Assembly (NCBI GenBank): GCA_934364795.1
Contig: CAKRMK010000028.1
Location: 1 to 42,412 of the forward strand
Length of the DNA: 42,412 bases
Reading direction: 5' to 3'
Source of the DNA: an uncultured Blautia sp.
GTDB lineage: Bacteria; Bacillota; Clostridia; Lachnospirales; Lachnospiraceae
In this document: one piece after another, positions 1 to 6,992 of the stretch
Position numbering within the stretch: position 1 is the first letter of the stretch
Layout: each line of letters begins with the position of its first letter
The notes under the pieces: model-generated
Databases searched by the model: none
Told to the model about the DNA's origin: nothing
The model's input: only the letters and a program-made list of their open reading frames with translations
Made by a program: the position numbers and the translations under genes

Positions 1-1047
1 AACGGAAGGCTGGGAAAGTCACCACTTGAAAATTCATGCGGCGGTTTTATATATACCAAAGATTATCTGGAAAAGAAAGCATTTATGTCTGGCTGTGGTC
101 TATACGTGAGTTGGGAAAAATGTATTAACGATATAGATTACCTGGAGGAAACATTCTGCTTTGAAAATGATAATGTCGTTTTTCGGTGTCCATGGCATAA
201 GAAAAATTGTGAACAGAATCATCCCTTATTAAGGGATGATAACTTCGGCTTCTGTGCCTGCCATATGGTATCAGATTACCAGTATGAAAAAAGTGCAGAA
301 TATTTGGAAGACCAGGCAGATCAGAAAAAGGAAGAATTGTTTCAGAAATTTAAGGAACAGCATAAAAACTGTATTTGTAAGATGCATATGTCTTATAACT
401 ACGAGAAGCAGGAATGGAGCCTGCAATATAATCCGATGAGGTGCATGTGCGGACCAGGAGAGTATTGTATGCTGCGGGGCAGACCTCTTTCCAAAAAGAC
501 GGGGAATATATACTACGATCTAAAGGTATCTACAATCCGAAAAGATGATACCTTTTTTGCCGGGGAGCCTGTAGTGACGATCACAAGGGGGAAGAAATTT
601 TTGCAAAGCAAGGTTTCAGTCGATATCTGTGAAGAAATTGTAAAAAGAAAACAGGAGGATATTTTTGATAAGGAATGGTGGAATGGCTATTCTATGCAGG
701 CCTTGTACGATCCTGATTTGAAGGTGGAAATTCTGAATGTTAGAGTTGCTACGCGATTGACGCGAGATAAGGCGCAGGATATTGAGGATGAAAAAGCCGG
801 AATATACATTGGCTATGAAGCAGACTTTGCGAAAGCGAAGAAGAAGTGGAAACAGAAACGAAAAGAGAAACGCCTGGAGCAGACAAAAAGAAAGATTGTG
901 AAAAAGGGCTGGGAGTCTCTGAATGATACAGAACAAAGATTTATGAAGAAGAGACTTTCTGCCGAACAGATTGAAGCTTTGCAACAGGAGTGGGTTACGG
1001 CAAATGCGCATAAGGATGAGGCTGAGCAGTTAACCCTGGATTTATAA
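1..1047 (+). CDS. Cysteine-rich accessory protein, 5' end outside window
   Basis: I do not recognise the family. The reading frame is open to base 1 with no stop, so the gene very probably begins upstream; the first in-window ATG is at 85 (320 residues from there). The first 130 or so residues after that ATG hold about a dozen Cys plus several His in short clusters, including CPWHKKNC, CAC and CMC, which suggests one or more zinc-binding knuckles. Residues around 270-300 are strongly basic (KKKWKQKRKEKR), fitting nucleic-acid contact. It ends 25 bases before the PcfJ-like gene with no terminator between, so the two are probably co-transcribed and may act together. Function is unknown. Confidence 0.7.
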   Translation, partial: NGRLGKSPLENSCGGFIYTKDYLEKKAFMSGCGLYVSWEKCINDIDYLEETFCFENDNVVFRCPWHKKNCEQNHPLLRDDNFGFCACHMVSDYQYEKSAEYLEDQADQKKEELFQKFKEQHKNCICKMHMSYNYEKQEWSLQYNPMRCMCGPGEYCMLRGRPLSKKTGNIYYDLKVSTIRKDDTFFAGEPVVTITRGKKFLQSKVSVDICEEIVKRKQEDIFDKEWWNGYSMQALYDPDLKVEILNVRVATRLTRDKAQDIEDEKAGIYIGYEADFAKAKKKWKQKRKEKRLEQTKRKIVKKGWESLNDTEQRFMKKRLSAEQIEALQQEWVTANAHKDEAEQLTLDL

Positions 1048-1072
1048 AATAACTTCGGAAAGGACAAATTAG

Positions 1073-3235
1073 ATGGAAAAACGAAAGCTAAAAAAAATGA
1101 AGGTATTGGAACCATCGGAAGAGATGCTTCTGGCGGCAGAAAGTGATATACCAGCTATCGGAAATATGGCTTATGAGAGAATGGAATATCCAATTGGTTT
1201 GTTCATTCAGGCAGAAATGGACGAAAATATCTTAAAAATTGGTTTTTTTGTTACAGATATTTTGACTACTGGCGGAAGAAGACCTTTATATACCCTGTTC
1301 ATTGATAAGGAAAAAGATTGCTTCATAGGATATGATTACCGGCTGAAGAAATGGACCAATAAAATGCTGGATAAAATTGAACTGCCAAAAGGTGTAAAGG
1401 GAGATCATGCCTGGTGTGATCTAAACAGCCGCAGTCAAATATGGGAACCCCTGGGTGAGGAATATAAAAAAGATAATGTATGTTATGGCCTTTTTCATTT
1501 TGAAGAACGGGTACGGGAAAGGCAAAAGATACAGAAACATTTAAAACGAACAACCGCCTGGGACCAGGTTATGAAATACGTCAGGGAAACTCCGAAGGAC
1601 TGGGAGAAATGGCTGAAAAAAGTGGGAATTACACAGAATTACATTTTTTATGAATACTCCCGGAAGAAAAATATCACAGGCTACTGTACATGGTGTGAAA
1701 AGAATGTGGTGGTGAATGGCGTAAAACACAACAGGACGGGAAAATGTCCTAACTGCCGGCATAAGATCCAATATAAGGCAGTGGGAAGACAGCGCATGGT
1801 AAAGTCAAAAGAAGAAACTGCATATCTTTTGCAGACATGCGGTGATAACTTTGTTATTCGTGAATTCAGGGCAGATGTGAAATATGACATGGTTGCTTAT
1901 ACAAAACCAGTTTATAACTGGAGAGAGCTGCGACGATATGTATTTGATAAAGACCTTAACGAAAAAGAATTTTACTGGGGCTATTATCATGGGACAGAAG
2001 AGAACAGATGGATCCATGGGTCATTAAATACATACAACCCTTATTGCTGGGGAAATTGGGGATATGAACCCCGCTATCCGGGACATATCTACAAAAAGTC
2101 ACTCCATGGAATAAAAAATAACCAGCTTAAAAGAAGCGGATTCCATGAGCTGGTCAGAAAAAGTGAAACAGTAGAGCCGGTAGCCTATTTTCATCGGTTA
2201 AAGCAATATCCTTATCTGGAGCAACTGATAAAAGCCGGGCTGAATGAGCTTGCAAAGGAAATCATAGAAAACAATACTTCTGTTTTTTATAAGGAAGCAG
2301 ATTCGCTTGGACATGCTCTTGGGATTGATAAGTTTCGCCTGAACCGCCTTCGCAATAATCATGGTGGAAAAGTATTTCTGCAATGGTTGATTTATGAAAA
2401 GGGATTTGAAAAAGTGATAAAAGATAACGTGATTGCCTGGTTCTCGAAATGGCAGATCTGTCTGGAAGACCTTTTTTTTGTATTGGATCGGATGAGCCCG
2501 GAACAGATAAAAAATTATTTGGAAAAACAGGCAAAAGAAAGTGAAAAAAAGCCAAAGGAGCTTATTGGTACCTGGAAAGACTATCTTGACATGGCATCAA
2601 AGCTTGGTATGGACGTGAAGGATCCAATTATATACCATGCGAGACAACTGGAAAAACGGCATAATGAACTGGTTCAATTGATGATAGAGAAGAAAATGGA
2701 TATAAAAGCCGAAGAGATCGCAGAAAAATTTCCTGGTATAGAAAACGTCTGTGAGAACCTGAGAAAATATGAATATAGCGATCATACTTTCCAAATTGTG
2801 GCACCACGGAAAATCAAGGATATTCTGGAAGAAGGAGAAGAACTGCAGCACTGCATCATTGGAAAAGATACTTATTTTGCGCGTATGGTAAAACAGGAGT
2901 CTTATCTTTTGTTCCTGAGAAAAAAGAATGCACCCCAAAAGCCATATTATACATTGGAAGTGGAACCAGATGGGACAGTACGCCAGAAACGGACATATTT
3001 TAACAGGCAGAACCCGGATATTAAGCAGGCCGAGAAATTTTTATTGCGTTGGCAGAAACAGCTTTCGCGTAAACTAAATAAGGAAGATAAGATGCTTTCG
3101 ATAAAAAGCCGTGATCTTCGAAAGAGAGAAATTGAGAATCTGCGGGAAAAGAAAGTAAAGGTGAACGGATTTGGCTTTACTGGAAAGCTGCTTGCGGATA
3201 TCCTGGAGGAAGATTTAATGGAAAATGCTGCATAA
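1073..3235 (+). CDS. PcfJ-like protein
   Basis: A 720-residue protein with a C-terminal PcfJ-like domain (about residues 580-680), recognised from the EEGEELQHCI segment followed by an FLRK and PYYTLEV pattern and a conserved YFNRQN segment. PcfJ-like proteins are widespread on conjugative plasmids and ICEs of Firmicutes (named from plasmid pCF10), but their biochemical role is not established. A four-cysteine zinc-ribbon sits in the middle: C205-x2-C208-x16-C225-x2-C228. The start at 1073 is supported by GGAAAGG about 9 bases upstream. The protein is much longer than the PcfJ domain alone; the N-terminal 200 residues are unassigned. It directly follows the Cys-rich gene and is followed by a 340-base non-coding region. 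Confidence 0.8.
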   Translation: MEKRKLKKMKVLEPSEEMLLAAESDIPAIGNMAYERMEYPIGLFIQAEMDENILKIGFFVTDILTTGGRRPLYTLFIDKEKDCFIGYDYRLKKWTNKMLDKIELPKGVKGDHAWCDLNSRSQIWEPLGEEYKKDNVCYGLFHFEERVRERQKIQKHLKRTTAWDQVMKYVRETPKDWEKWLKKVGITQNYIFYEYSRKKNITGYCTWCEKNVVVNGVKHNRTGKCPNCRHKIQYKAVGRQRMVKSKEETAYLLQTCGDNFVIREFRADVKYDMVAYTKPVYNWRELRRYVFDKDLNEKEFYWGYYHGTEENRWIHGSLNTYNPYCWGNWGYEPRYPGHIYKKSLHGIKNNQLKRSGFHELVRKSETVEPVAYFHRLKQYPYLEQLIKAGLNELAKEIIENNTSVFYKEADSLGHALGIDKFRLNRLRNNHGGKVFLQWLIYEKGFEKVIKDNVIAWFSKWQICLEDLFFVLDRMSPEQIKNYLEKQAKESEKKPKELIGTWKDYLDMASKLGMDVKDPIIYHARQLEKRHNELVQLMIEKKMDIKAEEIAEKFPGIENVCENLRKYEYSDHTFQIVAPRKIKDILEEGEELQHCIIGKDTYFARMVKQESYLLFLRKKNAPQKPYYTLEVEPDGTVRQKRTYFNRQNPDIKQAEKFLLRWQKQLSRKLNKEDKMLSIKSRDLRKREIENLREKKVKVNGFGFTGKLLADILEEDLMENAA

Positions 3236-3341
3236 ATGGTATTGTTCCTATATTGTTGGCTCATACGAGTCTTAGAAAATAATTTTGTAAATTATCATGG
3301 TGATGAAATTAAAATACTACGTATATGGAACTACAGTGAAA

Positions 3342-3369
3342 TTGACACAAAACTACAGAATGATATAAT
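3342..3369 (+). promoter_or_regulatory. Consensus sigma-70/SigA promoter
   Basis: A perfect TTGACA (3342-3347) and a perfect TATAAT (3364-3369) are separated by 16 bases. The expected start of transcription is near 3376, leaving a leader of about 200 bases before the ATG at 3576. Two perfect hexamers at this spacing are rare, so this is the strongest promoter candidate of the window. It should drive the ten-module protein and probably xis and int. Confidence 0.8.
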
Positions 3370-3375
3370 AAAAAT

Positions 3376-3516
3376 GGCATTTGGCAGCAGATACTGCGTA
3401 AATTCTTATCTCGATTTTGTTTGAGATTAAAAAATTATATGCGTGAATAGAGCGCCCAAAATCAAGAAGATTATTGATTTTAGGCGCTTTTGTTGTTTCC
3501 AAATGCCAATCTCAAA
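3376..3516 (+). promoter_or_regulatory. Structured leader RNA with possible pseudoknot
   Basis: Three pairings can be read directly. GGCATTTGG (3376-3384), at the predicted 5' end of the transcript, is complementary to CCAAATGCC (3499-3507). TTTGAGATT (3420-3428) is complementary to AATCTCAAA (3508-3516), immediately next to it. The two helices cross, so together they form a pseudoknot whose loop holds the terminator-like hairpin at 3451-3488. GAGAT (3423-3427) can instead pair locally with ATCTC (3408-3412). Alternative pairings, an internal terminator and a downstream SD are the usual architecture of attenuators or riboswitches, but it matches no class I know. It could also be a stable small RNA ending near 3498. 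Confidence 0.55.
3451..3498 (+). terminator. Intrinsic terminator or attenuator in the leader
   Basis: Arms at 3451-3465 and 3474-3488 pair over 15 positions with one G-T wobble, with an 8-base loop, and are followed by a T-rich stretch (TTTTGTTGTTT). It would end PcfJ transcription. Because it lies about 75 bases downstream of the predicted start of the 3342-3369 promoter, it is also placed to attenuate transcription into the ten-module gene. Confidence 0.75.
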
Positions 3517-3533
3517 TACGAAAGGGGGAAAGT

Positions 3534-3560
3534 ATGTGCTGTGTCAGCTCCATATGTTGA
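3534..3560 (+). CDS. Eight-codon upstream ORF (MCCVSSIC)
   Basis: A short ORF starts with ATG at 3534, 5 bases after a strong SD (AAAGGGGG, 3521-3528), and stops with TGA at 3558-3560. The SD of the next gene (AAGGAAG, 3561-3567) begins on the very next base, so ribosomes finishing the short ORF would sit on that SD. Three of the eight codons are Cys, two of them consecutive. This looks like a leader peptide that couples or meters translation of the Cys-rich ten-module protein. It is a reading of sequence only; expression is not shown. Confidence 0.45.
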   Translation: MCCVSSIC

Positions 3561-3575
3561 AAGGAAGACGATATT

Positions 3576-5315
3576 ATGCATAAACCAAGGCGGAGAACCA
3601 AATATTTTGAAAGATTCTATTTTGAATATGAAGGTATTTTATACCTAAGCAAAAAAAATTGTTGTGAGAAACTTGGATTTGAGTATGGTTCTGTTTTAGG
3701 GTATAGACATACGAATAATTGTTCTTTCACAGAAGCACTTGATCATTTCAAGGAAATACGTGAGCAGAATCAATTTGTTTTTCGCAATCGGAATTGGTTG
3801 AATCTCGACAACTGCTGTGAATTTTATGGTGTAAATAAATTTACCGTGCGACATTACCAATATGATTATGGTGATACCATTCAGGAAGCATTAGAAAAAG
3901 CAATTAAGTATACGAAACAGATAAAATTCGTTTACAAGGGAAAAACATATCCTTCTTTAGCAAAATGCTGCAGGGAAATGGGTATACCAGAATCAACAGT
4001 ACGAAAATGCATGGCAGAAACTGGAAAAACCGGAGCTGTTGCATTGACCCATTGCATAAAAAAAGCGGAAGAAAGAAAATATAGTAATCCGTCCCCGTTT
4101 TTCTATAGAGAAAAGGAATATGCAATGTTTACAGAGTGCTGTCGCGAATTTAATCTGGAGCCAAACAAGGTCAGACAAAAAAGCATTTCGCAGAATAGTT
4201 CGTTACAAGATGCACTGGATTTCTTTCTCTTAGATCACCCTGTAAGGAGAAAAAAGAATTTTGATGACAATTATTCTATTGAATCGGTATCAGCAACATG
4301 TAGGCAATATGGAATTAAAAGAGCTGATGTTTACAATTATATAAAAGACAATCAGTGTTCCAAGGAAGAAGCAATCAGGTATTATATTGCTGTTAAGAAC
4401 AAAATTGGAACTGGGCCTATTACATTTGAAGGCGTTAAATATGTAGATGTCCGAGAATGTTGCAGGAAACTTGGAATTTCTTACAGATGGGTGTGTGACA
4501 GGATTATATATAAAAATGCTGGAGTGGATGAAACTTTGTTTTATTATAAGACAGAGAAAGAAAAATGGCAGAAGATGTCAGAAGAGCCGATTTGTCTGGA
4601 AGATGGAACAAAATATGATAATCTTCACGATTTTTGCCGGGTTCTTAAGATACGCCAAACAGATATTTATGGGTATATATACCGTCATGATTGTTCCGTG
4701 CAGGAGGCTGCAGATTTTTATGCAAGCAGACAAACAGCTGTGGATAAAGAAATGATACAAATTGGGAAAATGGTGTATACAGATCTTCAAAAATGTTGTA
4801 AGGAACAGGGAATTCTTTATCGCTGGGTGTGTAATAAGATGCTGCGTGAAAATATTACAGCTTCTGAAGCAGTCAAATATTACATTCGCAAAAATGAAAA
4901 GAAACAGTTAAAAGCCCAGAGAAAAGCAGCGCTTAAAGTGAAAGGGAAAATGCCGGAACCACAGAGAGTTGTTGTTATGGGACAGGAATATGAGTCAAAA
5001 GAAAAATGTTACAAAGCCCTTGGAATCACTAAAAAACTGGTTCTTAGACATATGCGGGAAACAAATTGTCTGTTTGAAGAGGCAGCTGCTTATTGTTACG
5101 AAAAGAAACGGGAAAAACAATTTGAATTTCGTGAGAAAACATATAAAAGCTACAATGCCTGTTGTAAAGCATATGGAGTGGCACAGGAATATGTTGCATT
5201 AAAAGCCAACAGGGAACGAATAACAAGACAGGAGGCAATAGAAAAACTACTGGAGCAAAGAGAAAATAAAAGTACGTTGTTGGTTGATAACTTAATTACG
5301 AAAGATGAGGGATAA
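3576..5315 (+). CDS. Ten-module helix-turn-helix-like repeat protein
   Basis: A 579-residue basic protein made almost entirely of about ten degenerate tandem modules of 50-60 residues. Each has a short strand and turn (F-x-Y-x-G-K-x-Y), a helix carrying CCRExxGI or a close variant, a second helix with a conserved Val, and a tail ending in EA(L/I). Modules begin roughly at residues 15, 67, 117, 174, 227, 281, 338, 395, 465 and 516. The second Cys of the CC pair is kept in every module; NUMOD1-like repeats have a small core residue there. The pattern resembles NUMOD1/IENR1-type DNA-binding repeats, here with no nuclease or other catalytic domain. It sits behind a strong promoter and overlaps the xis SD, so a DNA-binding regulator or architectural factor for excision is plausible. 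Function is inferred. Confidence 0.75.
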   Translation: MHKPRRRTKYFERFYFEYEGILYLSKKNCCEKLGFEYGSVLGYRHTNNCSFTEALDHFKEIREQNQFVFRNRNWLNLDNCCEFYGVNKFTVRHYQYDYGDTIQEALEKAIKYTKQIKFVYKGKTYPSLAKCCREMGIPESTVRKCMAETGKTGAVALTHCIKKAEERKYSNPSPFFYREKEYAMFTECCREFNLEPNKVRQKSISQNSSLQDALDFFLLDHPVRRKKNFDDNYSIESVSATCRQYGIKRADVYNYIKDNQCSKEEAIRYYIAVKNKIGTGPITFEGVKYVDVRECCRKLGISYRWVCDRIIYKNAGVDETLFYYKTEKEKWQKMSEEPICLEDGTKYDNLHDFCRVLKIRQTDIYGYIYRHDCSVQEAADFYASRQTAVDKEMIQIGKMVYTDLQKCCKEQGILYRWVCNKMLRENITASEAVKYYIRKNEKKQLKAQRKAALKVKGKMPEPQRVVVMGQEYESKEKCYKALGITKKLVLRHMRETNCLFEEAAAYCYEKKREKQFEFREKTYKSYNACCKAYGVAQEYVALKANRERITRQEAIEKLLEQRENKSTLLVDNLITKDEG

Positions 5316-5316
5316 T

Positions 5317-5514
5317 ATGGCAAGAAAAGGAAATAAACAGGAAGAACCAGAGAAACTTCTTCTTTCAGTAAAGGAAACATGCGAATTAACTGGTTTGTCA
5401 GAAAGAACTGTCCGAACTATAATGGCAGAAAATGAGTTTACGGTCCGGATCGGGAGAAGAACGCTTGTTCATAAGAAAAAATTTGAAAAATGGCTGGACA
5501 AACAGTACTCTTGA
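5317..5514 (+). CDS. xis: Excisionase-type helix-turn-helix protein
   Basis: A 65-residue protein with a MerR/excisionase-like winged-helix core: LSVKETCELTGLSERTVRTI, then a basic wing ending at a lysine-rich helix. Small proteins of this type beside a tyrosine integrase usually act as recombination directionality factors, bending attachment-site DNA to favour excision. I chose ATG 5317 because GAGGG (5307-5311) lies 5 bases upstream; an in-frame ATG at 5305 would add four residues and has no good SD. The SD lies inside the last codons of the ten-module gene (stop at 5313-5315), so translation of the two is probably coupled. The integrase follows after 67 bases. Confidence 0.75.
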   Translation: MARKGNKQEEPEKLLLSVKETCELTGLSERTVRTIMAENEFTVRIGRRTLVHKKKFEKWLDKQYS

Positions 5515-5541
5515 ATATTTTGTGAGAACGTGATAATATTC
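5513..5541. repeat. Inverted repeat between xis and int
   Basis: GAATATT (5513-5519) and AATATTC (5535-5541) form a perfect 7-base inverted repeat around a 15-base spacer. It overlaps the xis stop codon and lies just ahead of the integrase SD (GGAAAGG, 5564-5570). It may be a protein-binding dyad or an RNA hairpin affecting int translation. Confidence 0.35.
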
Positions 5542-5581
5542 TGATGTACTTGAGATCTGGTCTGGAAAGGATGAATGCCAT

Positions 5582-6889
5582 ATGGGTAAATCTTTAAAGG
5601 GTAAAGAACTTGGACGTGGGCTTTATCAAAGATCAGATGGGCTATATGTGGCCAGAATATATACGAAAGGTTCCCCGAAACCAATCTACTTATATGACAG
5701 CAATTTAGCCAAACTCAAAAAGAAGCGCGATCATGAAAAAGCAAGATATATTATGGGGCTTAATGCAGGAGCACGAAAGTATACTACTGCTGAGTGGTTT
5801 GAGGAGTGGATGAAGCTATATAATATAGGACGCCTAAAAAACACGACTATTAATGGCTATGTTGATGGATTTGAACGAATTACAGATTATATTGGCTCGG
5901 TGAGACTGGAAAGTCTCACCCCGGCCCATATTCGTAATATGGTGGAAAGATTACAGGCAGACGGCTATGCAGAAACGTCAGTGGAGCATTCGCTGACAAT
6001 TGTAAATCTATTATTAAACAGTGCAGTAGATAGCAGAATGATTCCCATGAATCCATGTAAAGGGATTTCAATTGCCAAGTCGGAAGAAACTGTAGTCGAT
6101 CCATTACAGGAAGATGAAGAAAAAGTTCTGACCAAGGAAGAAATTGAAACCTTTTTGAATGCTGCAAAAAATACAAGATATTATGAGGTGTTCTATATTA
6201 TCCTAAATACAGGTATGCGAATTGGAGAACTTGCAGCTCTTCAATGGGAGGATATTGATTTTCATTCGCACAGAATTCGTGTTTATAAAACTCTTAATAA
6301 AACAACTATTTTTTATGATGACAAAAAGAATCGTGTTGAAAACCCATACAATACAAAACAAATAACAACACCTAAAAAGAAGGCAAGTTACCGTTGGATT
6401 CCAATGTCAAAAAAAGTTGAAAATGCCTTTCTGACTTGGAAGGTAAAGCAGGATATGGACAAGGAAAAATATGGTTCGAAATGGGGCGCAAATAACGTTT
6501 TAAAAGACGAATACCCAGATCTTGTTTTTACAACAAAGCCCGGTAATCTCTTCCTTCCACAATATGGTTCCCTGGAATGTTCACGTATATTAAACATCAT
6601 TGATAAAAAAGAGATAAAACGTGCACAGATAGAAAACAGGGAACCACATCTTTATAGTGTATATCCACATAAATTTAGGCATACGTTTGTTACAAGAATG
6701 AACCAGTCAAATATGTCACCATTTACTGTAAGTAAAATTGCTGGACATTCAAGCGTAAATATGACAAACTATTATACGCATTTGGAGAAGGAATATGTTT
6801 CGGATGAGTTCAATAAATTTATAGAAACATACGAAGAAGAAAATATTCCCCAAATTGAAGAGAATACAACAAAGGATAAATATGAATAA
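5582..6889 (+). CDS. int: Tyrosine recombinase / integrase of the element
   Basis: A 435-residue integrase with the three usual parts. The N-terminal arm-binding region (about 10-60) has the GLYQRSDGLYVARIY pattern of AP2-like domains. A SAM-like core-binding domain covers about 68-165. The catalytic domain covers about 180-420 with R213 (TGMRIGE), H363 and R366 (HKFRHTF), H389 (GHSS) and the nucleophile Y398 (YYTH). All key residues are present, so it should be active. It would integrate and excise the element by site-specific strand exchange, with Xis steering direction. It is the last gene of the element, points toward mutS, and no terminator separates them. Its 3' end overlaps an alternative mutS start at 6882. 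Confidence 0.92.
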   Translation: MGKSLKGKELGRGLYQRSDGLYVARIYTKGSPKPIYLYDSNLAKLKKKRDHEKARYIMGLNAGARKYTTAEWFEEWMKLYNIGRLKNTTINGYVDGFERITDYIGSVRLESLTPAHIRNMVERLQADGYAETSVEHSLTIVNLLLNSAVDSRMIPMNPCKGISIAKSEETVVDPLQEDEEKVLTKEEIETFLNAAKNTRYYEVFYIILNTGMRIGELAALQWEDIDFHSHRIRVYKTLNKTTIFYDDKKNRVENPYNTKQITTPKKKASYRWIPMSKKVENAFLTWKVKQDMDKEKYGSKWGANNVLKDEYPDLVFTTKPGNLFLPQYGSLECSRILNIIDKKEIKRAQIENREPHLYSVYPHKFRHTFVTRMNQSNMSPFTVSKIAGHSSVNMTNYYTHLEKEYVSDEFNKFIETYEEENIPQIEENTTKDKYE

Positions 6890-6915
6890 TATTACTGATA
6901 ACGAGAAAATTAAAA

Positions 6916-6937
6916 AAACCGTGCAGAAACCGTGCAG
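6916..6937 (+). repeat. Tandem 11-base repeat near the presumed attachment site
   Basis: AAACCGTGCAG occurs twice back to back (6916-6926 and 6927-6937), between the integrase stop and mutS. Short direct repeats at this place are typical of integrase or Xis binding sites at an attR end. The matching copy at the left end of the element is outside the window, so the core cannot be fixed. Confidence 0.45.
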
Positions 6938-6992
6938 TAACACTTTCAAAAACGGCGCAAATGCAGATAAATCAAGGGGTTCTGGCAAAAGT

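Larger units (their letters stand above)
1..6940 (+). mobile_element. Right end of an integrated element (ICE-like)
   Basis: All genes here point the same way and are typical of conjugative or integrative elements: a PcfJ-like protein, a putative regulator, an Xis-type HTH protein and a tyrosine integrase as the last gene. To the right, mutS-mutL-miaA is an ordinary chromosomal repair operon. The boundary must lie between the integrase stop (6889) and the mutS start region (about 6993); a tandem 11-base repeat at 6916-6937 is the best candidate for integrase sites. The left end is outside the window, so the attachment repeat cannot be paired and the right boundary given here is approximate. 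No relaxase or type IV secretion gene is visible in this part, so calling it conjugative rests on PcfJ alone. Confidence 0.75.

Noticed and set aside
3236..3424. 62-codon open frame directly after the PcfJ-like gene
   Set aside because: It has no SD, no recognisable sequence, and contains the perfect promoter at 3342-3369; it is better explained as non-coding.
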